NCBI GenBank assembly: GCA_026627345.1
Contig: JAPNUP010000124.1
Location: forward strand, 1-64,000
Source of the DNA: Bacillota bacterium
GTDB lineage: Bacteria; Bacillota; Bacilli; Alicyclobacillales; SLC66
Direction of reading: 5' to 3'
Length of the DNA stretch: 64,000 bases
Position 1 is the first letter of the stretch. Each line of letters starts with the position of its first letter. Below the pieces are notes generated by a model. That model saw only the letters and a program-made list of their open reading frames with translations. It did not search any database and was not told the origin of the DNA. The translations under genes and the position numbers were made by a program. Positions 17,718 to 27,073 of this stretch are shown here, in pieces.

Positions 17718-19385
17718 TCAACTGATCGGCGCACCACTGACAAGGTCCTGGTCGCGAATCTGTACGCGCTTTGATAGGGCTGACAACCTCGCCTTGACTT
17801 CTAGCGGATCATTGCTCTCCATGAATGTGGACATCAGGTCCTGCTCAAACGCCTTTGGACCTAAGATCACATCGAGTTCTCCGATGATCATTTCAAACAT
17901 GCGGATCTTGTCTTGTAGAAGCGACACCATGTGTTCCTCGATTGTCCCTGTCGTGGCGAAGTTGCGGATGTATACAGGGCGAGTCTGACCAAGACGATGT
18001 ACGCGACCAATGCGCTGCTCGATGCGCATAGGGTTCCACGGCAAGTCGTAGTTGATGACTTGGTTGCAAAACTGTAGATTGATCCCTTCGCCGCCTGCCT
18101 CCGTGGCAATCAGCACTTGGGCTTTGTGTTCAAATAGGTCTTTCATCCAGTCTTTTTTCCCGCGCTTGTAGCCGCCTCGATATAAGACGGCTTTGATGTT
18201 GGATTGTTGTAGCATATACAACAAAAAGTCTTGGGTCGCGCGATACTCCGTAAAAATGATTACCTTATCGTTGATCTGCTTGACCAAATCCACCACTTTG
18301 TTGACTTTCGTATAGCTAGGCACGGATTCAGCCATGTGATAAAGCTCCTGCATACGCACCTTTTCTTCAGAAGTGATGCGCTTATCTTTCATCATGGTCT
18401 CAAGGGTACACATAGCAGCGTAGGAACTGCTGCAAATCTCACGTTGTAAGGTGATGAGTGAGAGGATGCTACGCTTCTTTTCCTTGCGCCTGGTGTACTC
18501 TTCGCGAATAAAGGCGGTGACCTGATCGTAGAGCTGTCGTTCTGCGTCCGATAGCGCCAGTGGGATCGGTTCGACGATTCTTTCCGTAAATTCGACATCG
18601 CTCGTCTGTCGTCTGTTGCGTACCATCACTTCGCTAATAGCCGATCTTAGCGCGACTGGATTTTTAGGGGTTCGCTTGCGATCGACGTGTTCTGCACGGA
18701 AACTCGCGGCATTGCCTAATTGCCCGGGTTTCAGTAAATTGATCAGGTTGAATAGTTCCCGCATATCGTTTTGTACAGGTGTGGCTGTAACCAGAAGTAA
18801 ATATTTTTTACGGATCTCATTGACGATTTGCCAGTTGCGCGTCTTGCTATTCTTCAATTTGTGCGCTTCGTCTATAATCACGAGATCGTAATCTTGAGCG
18901 AGTACTTGACTGCGGTGAGGTTCGCGTTTGGTCGTGTCCATGGACGCGACCAGTACATCATAAGTCGCCCATGACCACTCGTTGCGCTGAGCAAAAGCGT
19001 GAATCGAGAATTTTTCATTGAGTTCCCTTGTCCACTGCAAGACCAGCGACGCTGGAACCAAGATGAGCGCTTTTTTGACCAGACCGCGCACGATGTATTC
19101 CTTGAGAATGAGTCCGGCTTCAATGGTTTTGCCAAGGCCCACTTCGTCAGCAAGCAAGGCTCGTCCGCGCAATTCATTGATGACCCGTTTGGCGGTTTCG
19201 ATTTGGTGTGGGAAAGGCACCACGTTGGGTAAGACGCCAAGACAGGACAATTCGTCGAATGACGTGGAGAGCAGGCGCTGTTCAGCTTCATAAGCGAGTT
19301 GAAAGAGAATCCACTTTCCGGACGGCATTTCACCGCGCGAGGATAGCAGTTTGCGCAAATCGTCTTGAGGTAGGTAGCTATACAT
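17718..19385 (-). CDS. yqhH: SNF2-family DEAD/DEAH helicase (YqhH-like)
   Basis: Predicted DNA translocase of the SNF2 superfamily, 555 aa. Motif I (DEVGLGKT), motif II (DEAH), motif III (TATPVQND) and the C-terminal helicase motifs (EAGGEGINLQ, RIGRVHRLGQT) are all present. No additional domain beyond the helicase core, so a target cannot be named. Faces away from gcvT; the space between holds the gcvT promoter and riboswitch. Confidence 0.9.
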   Translation of the reverse strand: MYSYLPQDDLRKLLSSRGEMPSGKWILFQLAYEAEQRLLSTSFDELSCLGVLPNVVPFPHQIETAKRVINELRGRALLADEVGLGKTIEAGLILKEYIVRGLVKKALILVPASLVLQWTRELNEKFSIHAFAQRNEWSWATYDVLVASMDTTKREPHRSQVLAQDYDLVIIDEAHKLKNSKTRNWQIVNEIRKKYLLLVTATPVQNDMRELFNLINLLKPGQLGNAASFRAEHVDRKRTPKNPVALRSAISEVMVRNRRQTSDVEFTERIVEPIPLALSDAERQLYDQVTAFIREEYTRRKEKKRSILSLITLQREICSSSYAAMCTLETMMKDKRITSEEKVRMQELYHMAESVPSYTKVNKVVDLVKQINDKVIIFTEYRATQDFLLYMLQQSNIKAVLYRGGYKRGKKDWMKDLFEHKAQVLIATEAGGEGINLQFCNQVINYDLPWNPMRIEQRIGRVHRLGQTRPVYIRNFATTGTIEEHMVSLLQDKIRMFEMIIGELDVILGPKAFEQDLMSTFMESNDPLEVKARLSALSKRVQIRDQDLVSGAPIS

Positions 19386-19449
19386 GGCGCAGTTCCAACT
19401 TTCTTTTGAATTTGCTCACTAATATACGCAGTATGTCCGCGAAACCGGA

Positions 19450-19479
19450 TTGGCAATCCCCGCAAACCTTTTGTATACT
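19450..19479 (+). promoter_or_regulatory. Promoter of the gcvT operon
   Basis: TTGGCA at 19450-19455, an 18-base spacer and TATACT at 19474-19479. It lies about 30 bases before the glycine riboswitch, so transcription would begin near 19486. Confidence 0.7.
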
Positions 19480-19510
19480 GAGAAGCAAATGATACTTATG
19501 CGGATGAACA

Positions 19511-19769
19511 CCGTGGGAGAGTGTGTCGAACCTGCGATCGTCGAGCGGTTTTCGTTCGTCAACGCGCGCTAGACACCGCCGAAGGAGCAAACAGAGGGAG
19601 CGGTCCCGCCTGTGAATCTCTCAGGCTACCTGACTGCGGTTGGACGCATCTCTGGAGAGCGCCTCCACTTCGAGGCCACCAACGGGGCAAACGACACATA
19701 GATCGTAAAGCTGCACTTGGCTTTGCTTTGGTGTGTACGCGCGAACTCTCAGGTGAAAAGGACAGAGGA
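19511..19769 (+). promoter_or_regulatory. Tandem glycine riboswitch
   Basis: Two glycine aptamers in series. The first shows GGGAGAG (19515-19521), CACCGCCGAAGGAGCAA (about 19575-19590) and the closing CTCTCAGGC (19618-19626). The second shows GGAGAG (about 19654-19659), CACCAACGGGGCAAACG and closing ACTCTCAGGTGAAAAGGAC (about 19745-19763). The second aptamer abuts a terminator. In B. subtilis the same arrangement turns on gcvT expression when glycine binds. Confidence 0.95.
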
Positions 19770-19798
19770 TACCGAACTCCATTTCGGTGTCCTTTTTT
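19767..19798 (+). terminator. Riboswitch-controlled terminator before gcvT
   Basis: GGATACCGAA (19767-19776) pairs with TTCGGTGTCC (19783-19792), followed by six T. The 5' arm touches the end of the second aptamer, so ligand binding can decide between termination and read-through. Confidence 0.85.
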
Positions 19799-19822
19799 AT
19801 TTGCAAAACGGGAGGTTACAAG

Positions 19823-20926
19823 GTGGCAGATGATCAGTTGCGGCGAACGCCGCTGTATCCGCTGTACGAAGTATGGGGCGGCAAGACGATCGACTTTGGT
19901 GGATGGGAGCTTCCAGTACAGTATTCGGGCATTCTCGCGGAGCACCTAGCCGTTCGCACCAAAGTGGGTTTGTTTGACGTCTCGCACATGGGAGAAATTG
20001 AAGTATCCGGTCCGAGCGCGTTGCAATGCCTTCAACAGATCGTGACTAACAACGTCGCGCGTCTGGAGATTGGTCAGGCGCTGTATTCTCCCTTTTGCCA
20101 AGAAGACGGCGGCACGATCGATGACGTGCTGATCTATCGCTTAGAGAATGAACGCTATCTAGTGGTGGTCAACGCCAGCAATATCGAAAAGGACTTTGCC
20201 TGGTTTCTCGATCATGCCCAAGGTGCACAGGTGGTCAATCAATCTGCGCAAACCGTGCAGTTGGCGCTACAAGGCCCAGAGGCGCTGTCTGTGCTGCAGG
20301 CTTTGACCGCTGAAGACGTCTCGCAGATTGCGTACTATACGTTTCGGAATAACATCTTGGTCGCGGGTGTCTCTTGCCTAGTGTCGCGTACTGGGTATAC
20401 AGGAGAGGACGGATTCGAACTCTATACAGATAGCGTGAATGGCCCGGCGCTTTTTTCGGCTATTCTAGAGGCCGGAAAAGAGCATGGTATTATGCCCATC
20501 GGACTCGGGGCACGCGATACGTTACGCCTAGAAGCGCGGCTTCCGCTGTACGGACATGAACTGACGAACGAGATTACGCCTCTCGAAGCCGGTTTGTCTA
20601 TGTTCGTCAAGTTTGACAAGGGTCCATTTATTGGGCGAGAAGCTCTCTTGCAGCAAAAGGAAAAGGGCCTGGCGCGAAAAATCGTCGGATTCGAGTTGAC
20701 AGGTCGCGGAATCGCTCGAGCAGGTTTTGAAGTCTGGGTAGATGGCCGTCTAGTGGGGCATGTCACAAGTGGCACCATGGGGCCGTCCCTGCAAAAAAGT
20801 ATCGGTCTGGCGCTTCTATCCACAGAAGTAGCGGAGGTCGGCCGCGCGATTGAGGTCGACGTGCGTGGGAAGAAAGTGGCCGGTGTCATTGTGAAAACAC
20901 CGTTTTATAAGCGTCCTGCTCGATGA
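19823..20926 (+). CDS. gcvT: Glycine cleavage system T protein (aminomethyltransferase)
   Basis: Transfers the methylene group from the aminomethyl-lipoyl H protein to tetrahydrofolate. The N terminus (RTPLYPLYEVWGGKTIDFGGWELPVQY) and the later GYTGEDGFE and GLGARDTLRLEA motifs are characteristic. GTG 19823 has GGGAGG seven bases upstream and gives 367 aa; upstream in-frame codons fall in the terminator. First gene of gcvT-gcvPA-gcvPB; the H protein gene is not in this window. Confidence 0.96.
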   Translation: MADDQLRRTPLYPLYEVWGGKTIDFGGWELPVQYSGILAEHLAVRTKVGLFDVSHMGEIEVSGPSALQCLQQIVTNNVARLEIGQALYSPFCQEDGGTIDDVLIYRLENERYLVVVNASNIEKDFAWFLDHAQGAQVVNQSAQTVQLALQGPEALSVLQALTAEDVSQIAYYTFRNNILVAGVSCLVSRTGYTGEDGFELYTDSVNGPALFSAILEAGKEHGIMPIGLGARDTLRLEARLPLYGHELTNEITPLEAGLSMFVKFDKGPFIGREALLQQKEKGLARKIVGFELTGRGIARAGFEVWVDGRLVGHVTSGTMGPSLQKSIGLALLSTEVAEVGRAIEVDVRGKKVAGVIVKTPFYKRPAR

Positions 20927-20961
20927 TAGACGTAAACATGGTGCTGTCGCACCACCGTCTA
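20927..20961 (+). other. Imperfect hairpin between gcvT and gcvPA
   Basis: TAGACG (20927-20932) pairs with CGTCTA (20956-20961) and TGGTGC (20939-20944) with GCACCA (20949-20954), separated by an internal loop. No T-run follows, so it is more likely a processing or stability element than a terminator. Confidence 0.4.
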
Positions 20962-20964
20962 CGG

Positions 20965-20976
20965 GAAGAATAAGCG
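20965..20976 (+). repeat. 12-base repeat, copy 2 (before gcvPA)
   Basis: Same GAAGAATAAGCG as at 13636-13647, placed between the intergenic hairpin and the gcvPA ribosome binding site. Confidence 0.5.
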
Positions 20977-21000
20977 GCTTACGCCAAGGAGTGAGTGGAT

Positions 21001-22347
21001 TTGAAAACGTGGAGTTACCTGCCGCATACCGAAGAGGACCGGGCTGAAATGCTGCAGACAGTCGGTTTATCTAGCATTGACGAACTATTTTCCGATATCC
21101 CAGTCGCTGTTCGTTTAGGACGCGCTTTAGATTTGCCACAAGGAGTCTCAGAATGGTCCTTAATGCGTGAGTTGCAGGCTTTGGCCAATCGCAACACGCA
21201 CGTCGAAGAGGCCATTTCCTTCCTTGGGGCAGGCGCTTATCACCATCACATCCCGAGTGTGGTGGATGCTATTATCGGTCGCTCTGAATTCTATACCGCC
21301 TATACTCCTTATCAACCGGAAATCAGCCAAGGCGTATTACAAGCTATTTTCGAGTATCAGAGCCTAGTCGCTTCTTTGTTGGGCATGGATGTGGCTAACG
21401 CATCTTTGTACGACGGCGCGACGGCCCTTGGTGAAGCGGCTATGATGGCTTGTTCACATACCCGTCGTAATCGCGTACTCGTCGCCCGAACGGTTCATCC
21501 GGAACACCGCCAAGTGCTTGGAACCTATGCGCGCGGCCAAAGTGTTGACGTAGTACAGATCGCCATGGAAGATGGCATGGTGGATCTAGAAGCACTCGAG
21601 ACGATGCTCGGCTCGGACGTGGCGGCCGTGATGGTGCAGTATCCCAACTTTTTTGGTGGGATCGAAGATATTCGACGCATTGCAGACATGGCACATGCGC
21701 ATGGCGCGCTGCTGGTGGTCAGTGCCTATCCGATCGCGCTGGGCTTACTCGAGTCGCCTGGAGCGCTTGGCGCAGATATCGCGGTGGCGGAAGGGCAGTC
21801 GCTTGGCAACGCATTAAACTTCGGTGGACCGTATTTAGGCGTGATGGCCGTACGCTCTGATCTCACCCGCAAACTCCCCGGACGCATCGCGGGTCAAACC
21901 AAGGATCGCGAGGGCCGCAGAGGCTTTGTTTTGACGCTTCAAGCGCGAGAACAGCACATCAGACGTGAAAAGGCATCGTCCAATATCTGTTCGAACCAGG
22001 CGCTAAATGCACTGGCCGCCTCGGTGTACCTCGCCAATATGGGGCCACAAGGGCTTCATGAAGTGGCTTACCAGTGTCTTGCCAAAGCACATTATGCGCA
22101 AGAGCGGTTCGCCGCGGCAGGGTACAAGCGGGTATTTCAGAGTTCCTATTTCAATGAATTTGTTCTTGACTTGGGGGACAATGCGCATGAAAAATATACG
22201 GAGTTGTCCAGAGATGGCATTTTCTTTGGCTATCCACTGGGTAAAGCGTACGAAGAACTCTCTTCGCACGTCCTACTCGCTGTGACAGAAACGACAAGTA
22301 AAGAGCAAATTGACTATGTAGCGGCTCGACTGGAGGCTCTCGCATGA
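21001..22347 (+). CDS. gcvPA: Glycine dehydrogenase (decarboxylating) subunit 1
   Basis: N-terminal half of the split P protein, which decarboxylates glycine on PLP together with subunit 2. It shows the fold type I aminotransferase-like core ([32 protein letters not shown]). TTG 21001 has AAGGAG nine bases upstream and gives 448 aa, the family length; GTG 20995 is too close to that site. Overlaps gcvPB by four bases. Confidence 0.95.
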   Translation: MKTWSYLPHTEEDRAEMLQTVGLSSIDELFSDIPVAVRLGRALDLPQGVSEWSLMRELQALANRNTHVEEAISFLGAGAYHHHIPSVVDAIIGRSEFYTAYTPYQPEISQGVLQAIFEYQSLVASLLGMDVANASLYDGATALGEAAMMACSHTRRNRVLVARTVHPEHRQVLGTYARGQSVDVVQIAMEDGMVDLEALETMLGSDVAAVMVQYPNFFGGIEDIRRIADMAHAHGALLVVSAYPIALGLLESPGALGADIAVAEGQSLGNALNFGGPYLGVMAVRSDLTRKLPGRIAGQTKDREGRRGFVLTLQAREQHIRREKASSNICSNQALNALAASVYLANMGPQGLHEVAYQCLAKAHYAQERFAAAGYKRVFQSSYFNEFVLDLGDNAHEKYTELSRDGIFFGYPLGKAYEELSSHVLLAVTETTSKEQIDYVAARLEALA

Positions 22348-23819
22348 GTAGGCAAACGATCGATTATCCACTTATTTTCGAACGCAGCACCAAAGGTCGT
22401 GCAGCCTATAGCCTGCCTGACCGCGATGTGCCAGACGTGGCGGTAGATCAGCTGATTCCGGCTGGCTATATGCGTCAGACAGCGCCCGCTTTGCCAGAAG
22501 TCAGCGAAGTCGATTTAATCCGGCATTATACTGGACTTTCTACGCGCAATCACGGTGTCGACACCGGTTTTTATCCACTCGGGTCGTGCACTATGAAATA
22601 CAACCCGAAGCGGCATGAACAAGCCGCCCGCTTGCCTGGCTTCGCACTCTTGCATCCGTATCAGCCGGAGGAAACTGTGCAAGGCGCGCTCGAGATGATG
22701 CATCGGTTACAGAATCATCTTGCTGAGATCACTGGGATGGATGCTGTAAGCCTCCAGCCTGCGGCCGGTGCTGCAGGTGAGTGGACAGGGCTGATGATGA
22801 TCCGCGCCTACCACGAACAACGCGGCGAGCGACGGACGAAAGTCATCGTGCCGGACTCGGCGCACGGGACCAATCCGGCAAGCGCCGCGATCGCGGGCTT
22901 CACGACGATCACAGTGCCGTCCGATGCCACAGGCGGTGTGGACCTAGCCGCGCTGCGCGACGCTGTAGGACCAGATACTGCCGCGCTCATGCTGACGAAT
23001 CCAAGTACCCTCGGGTTATTCGAAGGCCAGATTGTAGAGATTGCTCGCATCGTACATGACGCGGGCGGACTGCTCTACTACGACGGAGCGAACGCCAATG
23101 CGATTTTGGGCTATGCGCGCCCGGGCGACATGGGTTTTGACGTAGTTCATCTCAATTTACACAAGACGTTTACCACGCCACACGGCGGAGGCGGTCCAGG
23201 AGCAGGCCCAGTAGGTGTCAAGGCTGCGCTTGAACCTTTTCTCCCGGTTCCAGTAGTGACGCAAACTGAACAAGGCACCTACACGCTACAAAGTGATCGG
23301 CCGTACTCGATTGGCAAAGTGAAAGGGTTCTACGGCAATTTCGGTATTTTACTGCGCGCTTACGCGTATATCCGCACGATGGGGCCGGATGGTCTCAAAC
23401 GCGTCGCGCAAGACGCCGTACTCAATGCGAATTATCTGCGGGTGCGCCTGGCCGACAAGTACATGGTCGCGTATGATGTTTTGTGCAAGCATGAGTTTGT
23501 TTTGTCAGCCAAGCCGTTCAAAGTGCATGGTGTGCGAACCCTAGACATTGCGAAGCGGCTTCTTGACTTCGGGTATCATCCGCCGACGATCTACTTTCCG
23601 CTCAATGTGGAAGAAGCGATGATGATCGAGCCAACGGAGACAGAGAGCAAGGAAACACTAGATGCTTTTGCTGACGCACTGTTATCGATCGCAGATGAAG
23701 CGCTGAGCGACCCCGATCTCGTCAAACGTGCACCACACACTACTGTGATTGACCGTTTGGATGAGACGCTCGCTGCGCGCTCACCGGTGCTCACTTACCA
23801 GGCAAGTGTCAACAAATAA
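22344..23819 (+). CDS. gcvPB: Glycine dehydrogenase (decarboxylating) subunit 2
   Basis: C-terminal half of the split P protein and carrier of PLP: the lysine in [16 protein letters not shown] (about residue 274) forms the Schiff base. [13 protein letters not shown] is the other family signature. 491 aa, usual length. ATG overlaps the gcvPA stop, consistent with a heterotetramer made in equal amounts. Confidence 0.96.
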   Translation: MSRQTIDYPLIFERSTKGRAAYSLPDRDVPDVAVDQLIPAGYMRQTAPALPEVSEVDLIRHYTGLSTRNHGVDTGFYPLGSCTMKYNPKRHEQAARLPGFALLHPYQPEETVQGALEMMHRLQNHLAEITGMDAVSLQPAAGAAGEWTGLMMIRAYHEQRGERRTKVIVPDSAHGTNPASAAIAGFTTITVPSDATGGVDLAALRDAVGPDTAALMLTNPSTLGLFEGQIVEIARIVHDAGGLLYYDGANANAILGYARPGDMGFDVVHLNLHKTFTTPHGGGGPGAGPVGVKAALEPFLPVPVVTQTEQGTYTLQSDRPYSIGKVKGFYGNFGILLRAYAYIRTMGPDGLKRVAQDAVLNANYLRVRLADKYMVAYDVLCKHEFVLSAKPFKVHGVRTLDIAKRLLDFGYHPPTIYFPLNVEEAMMIEPTETESKETLDAFADALLSIADEALSDPDLVKRAPHTTVIDRLDETLAARSPVLTYQASVNK

Positions 23820-23886
23820 CCCGTTAGCGCAATAGGTTGTCCTTATGGTAGTATAGGACGGTATGTGCTTGGAGGATTGATCAGGT

Positions 23887-24372
23887 GTGAACATCTTGCT
23901 GTTGAATGGCCCGAATTTGAACCTGCTAGGGGTTCGCGAACCGGGGATCTACGGGACGCTCACCTTGTCGGTGATCGAAGAGCGCGTTCGCACACTCGCA
24001 GAACAACTCGGCGTCCAGTTGCGCGCTTTTCAGTCTAACCATGAAGGGGCGCTGATTGATCGCCTTCATGAAAGCAGCGAGCGTGAGCACGGCGTCATCT
24101 TCAACCCGGGGGCCTACACGCATTACAGCATCGCTTTGCGCGACGCTGTTGCGGCCATCAAGGTGCCAGTGATAGAGGTGCATCTGTCCAATGTCCATGC
24201 GCGCGAATCTTTTCGCCACCAGTCTATGATTGCCCCTGTCGCACGAGGTCAGATCAGTGGTCTGGGTGCGATCGGGTATGAACTTGCTTTGCGCGCTCTG
24301 ATCGATGAATTGCAACCCCAGTTGGGATCCGCAAACCATGCATCAGTTGCACGTACGAATGACACGTTATGA
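23887..24372 (+). CDS. aroQ: 3-dehydroquinate dehydratase, type II
   Basis: Third step of the shikimate pathway. [18 protein letters not shown] contains the catalytic Arg/Tyr loop; [28 protein letters not shown] and [17 protein letters not shown] supply the rest of the active site. 161 aa. GTG start with TTGGAGG upstream. B. subtilis has an M24 peptidase gene between aroQ and efp; here efp follows after 25 bases. Confidence 0.96.
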   Translation: MNILLLNGPNLNLLGVREPGIYGTLTLSVIEERVRTLAEQLGVQLRAFQSNHEGALIDRLHESSEREHGVIFNPGAYTHYSIALRDAVAAIKVPVIEVHLSNVHARESFRHQSMIAPVARGQISGLGAIGYELALRALIDELQPQLGSANHASVARTNDTL

Positions 24373-24397
24373 ATGATAAGGAGGCGGGTGCAAACCG

Positions 24398-24955
24398 ATG
24401 ATCTCGAGCAACGATTTTCGTACAGGCACGACGATTGAATATGACGGTCAGATTTGGCGCGTGATGGAATTTATGCACGTCAAACCTGGTAAAGGTGCCG
24501 CATTTGTACGCACTAAGCTGAAAAATATCCGTACCGGGGCTGTGCGTGAGATGACTTTTCGCGCAGGCGAAAAAATGCCCCGTGCACGCATTGAGAATCG
24601 CCAGATGCAGTATCTGTATAATGACGGCGATAACTTTACGTTTATGGATTCCGAGACGTTTGAGCAGATGATCATCTCGCGCGATATGCTGGAGTATGAG
24701 TTGAACTTCCTCAAGGAAAACATGAACTGCGTGGTGATCTTGTACGAAGGACAGGCGATCGGTGTCGATCTGCCGAATACAGTGGAGCTTGAAGTGGTGG
24801 AAACAGAGCCAGGTATCCGTGGTGACACTGCGCAAGGCGGCAGTAAACCGGCGAAACTTGAGACAGGTTACTCAGTGCAAGTTCCGTTTTTTGTAAATCA
24901 AGGTGAGAAGTTGATTATCGATACGCGATCCGGTTTATACGTTTCGCGTGCCTGA
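24398..24955 (+). CDS. efp: Translation elongation factor P
   Basis: Relieves ribosome stalling at polyproline. Three-domain KOW/OB protein of 185 aa. The tip loop of domain I reads [10 protein letters not shown] with Lys32, the residue that is modified in Bacilli (5-aminopentanol in B. subtilis). AAGGAGG lies upstream of the ATG. A terminator follows. Confidence 0.97.
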   Translation: MISSNDFRTGTTIEYDGQIWRVMEFMHVKPGKGAAFVRTKLKNIRTGAVREMTFRAGEKMPRARIENRQMQYLYNDGDNFTFMDSETFEQMIISRDMLEYELNFLKENMNCVVILYEGQAIGVDLPNTVELEVVETEPGIRGDTAQGGSKPAKLETGYSVQVPFFVNQGEKLIIDTRSGLYVSRA

Positions 24956-24973
24956 TTCATTCGGCTTGGCACG

Positions 24974-25013
24974 AAAGGCGCACGCTCTGTTGAAGGGCGT
25001 GTCGCCTTTTTTT
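24974..25013 (+). terminator. Rho-independent terminator after efp
   Basis: AAAGGCGCACGC (24974-24985) pairs with GCGTG and CGCCTTT (24997-25009) with one bulged T, followed by a T-run to 25013. Confidence 0.85.
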
Positions 25014-25026
25014 GCTTTCACATCTT

Positions 25027-25164
25027 TCACCTCGCAGTGCCAAGCGCTCGTTCTGAAGGCGCCGTCGGTTTTTTCAACATCGAGAACACGAACACCATAC
25101 ATAGTAAGAAAATGACCAAAAATGCCACGATCCATCTCATTAACAGGCTGGTTGCGTCACCCAC
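25027..25164 (-). CDS. Small single-pass membrane protein (45 aa)
   Basis: A 45-residue ORF on the minus strand that lies in an otherwise empty gap of about 400 bases between efp and spoIIIAA. GTG start at 25164 has GAGGAG nine bases upstream. The product is a short polar N terminus, one strongly hydrophobic segment (IVAFLVIFLLCMVFVFSML) and a basic tail (KKPTAPSERALGTAR), i.e. N-out/C-in by the positive-inside rule. I do not recognise a family. Evidence is coding-like composition plus the ribosome binding site, so it needs comparison in relatives. Confidence 0.55.
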   Translation of the reverse strand: MGDATSLLMRWIVAFLVIFLLCMVFVFSMLKKPTAPSERALGTAR

Positions 25165-25288
25165 TCGTCCACACTCCTCGAGTCGCCACTTGCGTCTTCC
25201 CATACTATGGTCTCTTTGCTTGGCAGGTTCTGATATATGCCTGTTCTCGGCGAATCTAGCGATTGTCTATTTTGCGCAGAGGCAAATG

Positions 25289-25317
25289 GTATAAACGAAC
25301 GTCTCGTCCCATATATA
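25289..25317 (+). promoter_or_regulatory. Putative sigma-E-type promoter of spoIIIAA-AH
   Basis: GTATAAA (25289-25295), 14 bases, then CATATATA (25310-25317). The match to the sigma-E consensus is partial, but spacing and position fit a mother-cell promoter; transcription would begin near 25325. Confidence 0.4.
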
Positions 25318-25352
25318 TGGACTACGTGTTAAGGGGACGAGGGGTGGCGCAC

Positions 25353-26297
25353 ATGACCACAGGGACGATCGCTTTGCCACAGAGCTTGTTACGTCTTTTA
25401 CCCGATGAAATCACGGATGTTCTGGCGCGACTTCCCGCGGATATATGCGCGGGGTTAACAGAAATTCGGTTGCGCGTAGAACGACCGCTTGAGTTGGTGG
25501 GCGTAACCGGTTATCTGCGGCCGACGGTGCGACCTGAGCACGTGCGCCATGTGATCGCTACCGTCACGGGGTCGTCTTTGCACGCTGTCGAAGCAGATGT
25601 AAGAGCGGGTTTTTTGACAGCGCCAGGCGGCCATCGCATCGGACTCGCTGGTCGCATGGTGCTAGACGCTGAGGGGCGCGTAAAGACGATGCGCGATATC
25701 GCCTCGTTGAACATCCGCATGGCTACTGCAGCGACAGACTGTGCGAAAAAGTTGTCGCCCTACCTTGTCGATGAACACGGACGCTTGCGCTCCTCTGTAT
25801 TTGTCGGGCCGCCGCTATCGGGTAAGACGACACTTTTACGGGATGCGTGTCGCTTGCTCGCGTCTGGTCAGTTTCACCAAAGGCTCGCGGCTATGCGCGT
25901 CGTGATTGTGGATGAGCGTTCCGAGATCGCTGCTTGTGTGCACGGTATCCCACAGTTCGATGTCGGAGCCTCAACTGACGTGCTCGATGGTTGCCCAAAA
26001 GCCGAAGGGATGATGATGGCACTGCGGGCGCTTGCACCGCAGGTGCTGGTTACTGACGAACTCGGTAGTGAAGCCGAAGCCGATGCTGTGGTGGCCGCTG
26101 CGCACACGGGCGTATCGTTTCTCGGAACGCTGCATGGCGCACCGTCCGCCTCTAGCGGCAGTCGTCCTTTGCTCGCCCGGCTGCTTCAAGCAGGCGCAGT
26201 CACCCGTGTGATCTTCCTTGACCCGAAAAATGGGCCTGGTCACATTGGACGAGTACTGGACGGTGCTGGTCGAGAGGTGGCGCGCGGATGGGTGTGA
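25353..26297 (+). CDS. spoIIIAA: Stage III sporulation protein AA, ATPase
   Basis: Secretion-type ATPase of the SpoIIIA-SpoIIQ channel that links mother cell and forespore. Family start (LLRLLPDEITDVLARLP), EIRLRVERPLEL, Walker A GPPLSGKTT and a Walker B-like VVIVDERSE. ATG 25353 has GAGGGG upstream; GTG 25344 in the same frame is equally possible. First of eight ordered spoIIIA genes; overlaps spoIIIAB. Confidence 0.93.
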   Translation: MTTGTIALPQSLLRLLPDEITDVLARLPADICAGLTEIRLRVERPLELVGVTGYLRPTVRPEHVRHVIATVTGSSLHAVEADVRAGFLTAPGGHRIGLAGRMVLDAEGRVKTMRDIASLNIRMATAATDCAKKLSPYLVDEHGRLRSSVFVGPPLSGKTTLLRDACRLLASGQFHQRLAAMRVVIVDERSEIAACVHGIPQFDVGASTDVLDGCPKAEGMMMALRALAPQVLVTDELGSEAEADAVVAAAHTGVSFLGTLHGAPSASSGSRPLLARLLQAGAVTRVIFLDPKNGPGHIGRVLDGAGREVARGWV

Positions 26298-26821
26298 GTC
26301 TCTTGCAGTGGTTGGGCAGCGGCACAGTGGTTGCCGGCACCGCCTCACTAGGCGGCAAAATGGCGGAGCGCTTTCACAAACGCCCGCAGGAATTGCGAGA
26401 ACTCGCCGGATTGTTACGCCAGCTTGCCGCTGAAATCAGTTATGCGCGCGTTCCACTGACTGAGGCGCTGGAACGGATAGGGCGATTCGCACCGCGCGCG
26501 AGCCCTGTGCGAGCGGTATTGGCGGAAGCGGGCGAGCGCTTGCAGACTCCAGGGATCACACTGGAAGAAGCCTGGAATGGCGCCTTACAGTCGAGATTTG
26601 CGAATACTTCGCTCAGTGCAGAAGACCGTTTGATCTTGGCTGCGCTCGGCGAAACGCTCGGACAAAGTGGGGCAGCAGAACAAGCGGGGCTCCTTGCCGC
26701 CGCAGTCGCTCAACTGGTAGATCGCGAAAGAGAAGCGGTGCGCGATCGCGATCGCTACGCACGCGTGTATCTCACAGTCGGCGTTCTTGTCGGGGCTTTG
26801 ATCGTAGTGTTACTGATTTAG
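26288..26821 (+). CDS. spoIIIAB: Stage III sporulation protein AB
   Basis: Membrane protein of the SpoIIIA complex, related to GspF platform proteins. A hydrophobic N terminus, helical middle (RELAGLLRQLAAEISYARVPLTEAL) and C-terminal membrane segment (YLTVGVLVGALIVVLLI). 177 aa, near the usual 171. Overlaps spoIIIAA by ten bases. Confidence 0.9.
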   Translation: MGVSLLQWLGSGTVVAGTASLGGKMAERFHKRPQELRELAGLLRQLAAEISYARVPLTEALERIGRFAPRASPVRAVLAEAGERLQTPGITLEEAWNGALQSRFANTSLSAEDRLILAALGETLGQSGAAEQAGLLAAAVAQLVDREREAVRDRDRYARVYLTVGVLVGALIVVLLI

Positions 26822-26862
26822 TCGAAGGGATGCGCTTGTTCCCGGTTGAGGGAGGACTCCTT

Positions 26863-27066
26863 ATGAGTCTCGAGTTACACGTGTTGTTTCAAATCGCCAT
26901 CGTCGGGATCGCCGCTGCAATCTTGGCGAGCGTGCTCAAAACCGCAGGGCGAGATGAGATTGCCAGTCTTGTGACCATCACCGCATTTGTTTTAGTCACA
27001 GCAGTCGTGGTGACCAATATCAGTCAACTATTTTTACAAATCAAAGAAGTCTTTTCTATCCAATAG
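26863..27066 (+). CDS. spoIIIAC: Stage III sporulation protein AC
   Basis: Small membrane protein with two hydrophobic segments (LFQIAIVGIAAAILASVL and ASLVTITAFVLVTAVVV). ATG 26863 has GGAGGA upstream and gives 67 aa, the family length; the frame is open to 26830. Part of the SpoIIIA channel assembly. Confidence 0.93.
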   Translation: MSLELHVLFQIAIVGIAAAILASVLKTAGRDEIASLVTITAFVLVTAVVVTNISQLFLQIKEVFSIQ

Positions 27067-27073
27067 GTGAAAC

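Noticed and set aside
19521-19949. ORFs on both strands across the gcvT leader
   Set aside because: They cover the glycine riboswitch and terminator, lack ribosome binding sites and resemble no protein.
24254-24835. 193-aa minus-strand ORF opposite efp
   Set aside because: His/Cys-rich shadow of efp and aroQ.
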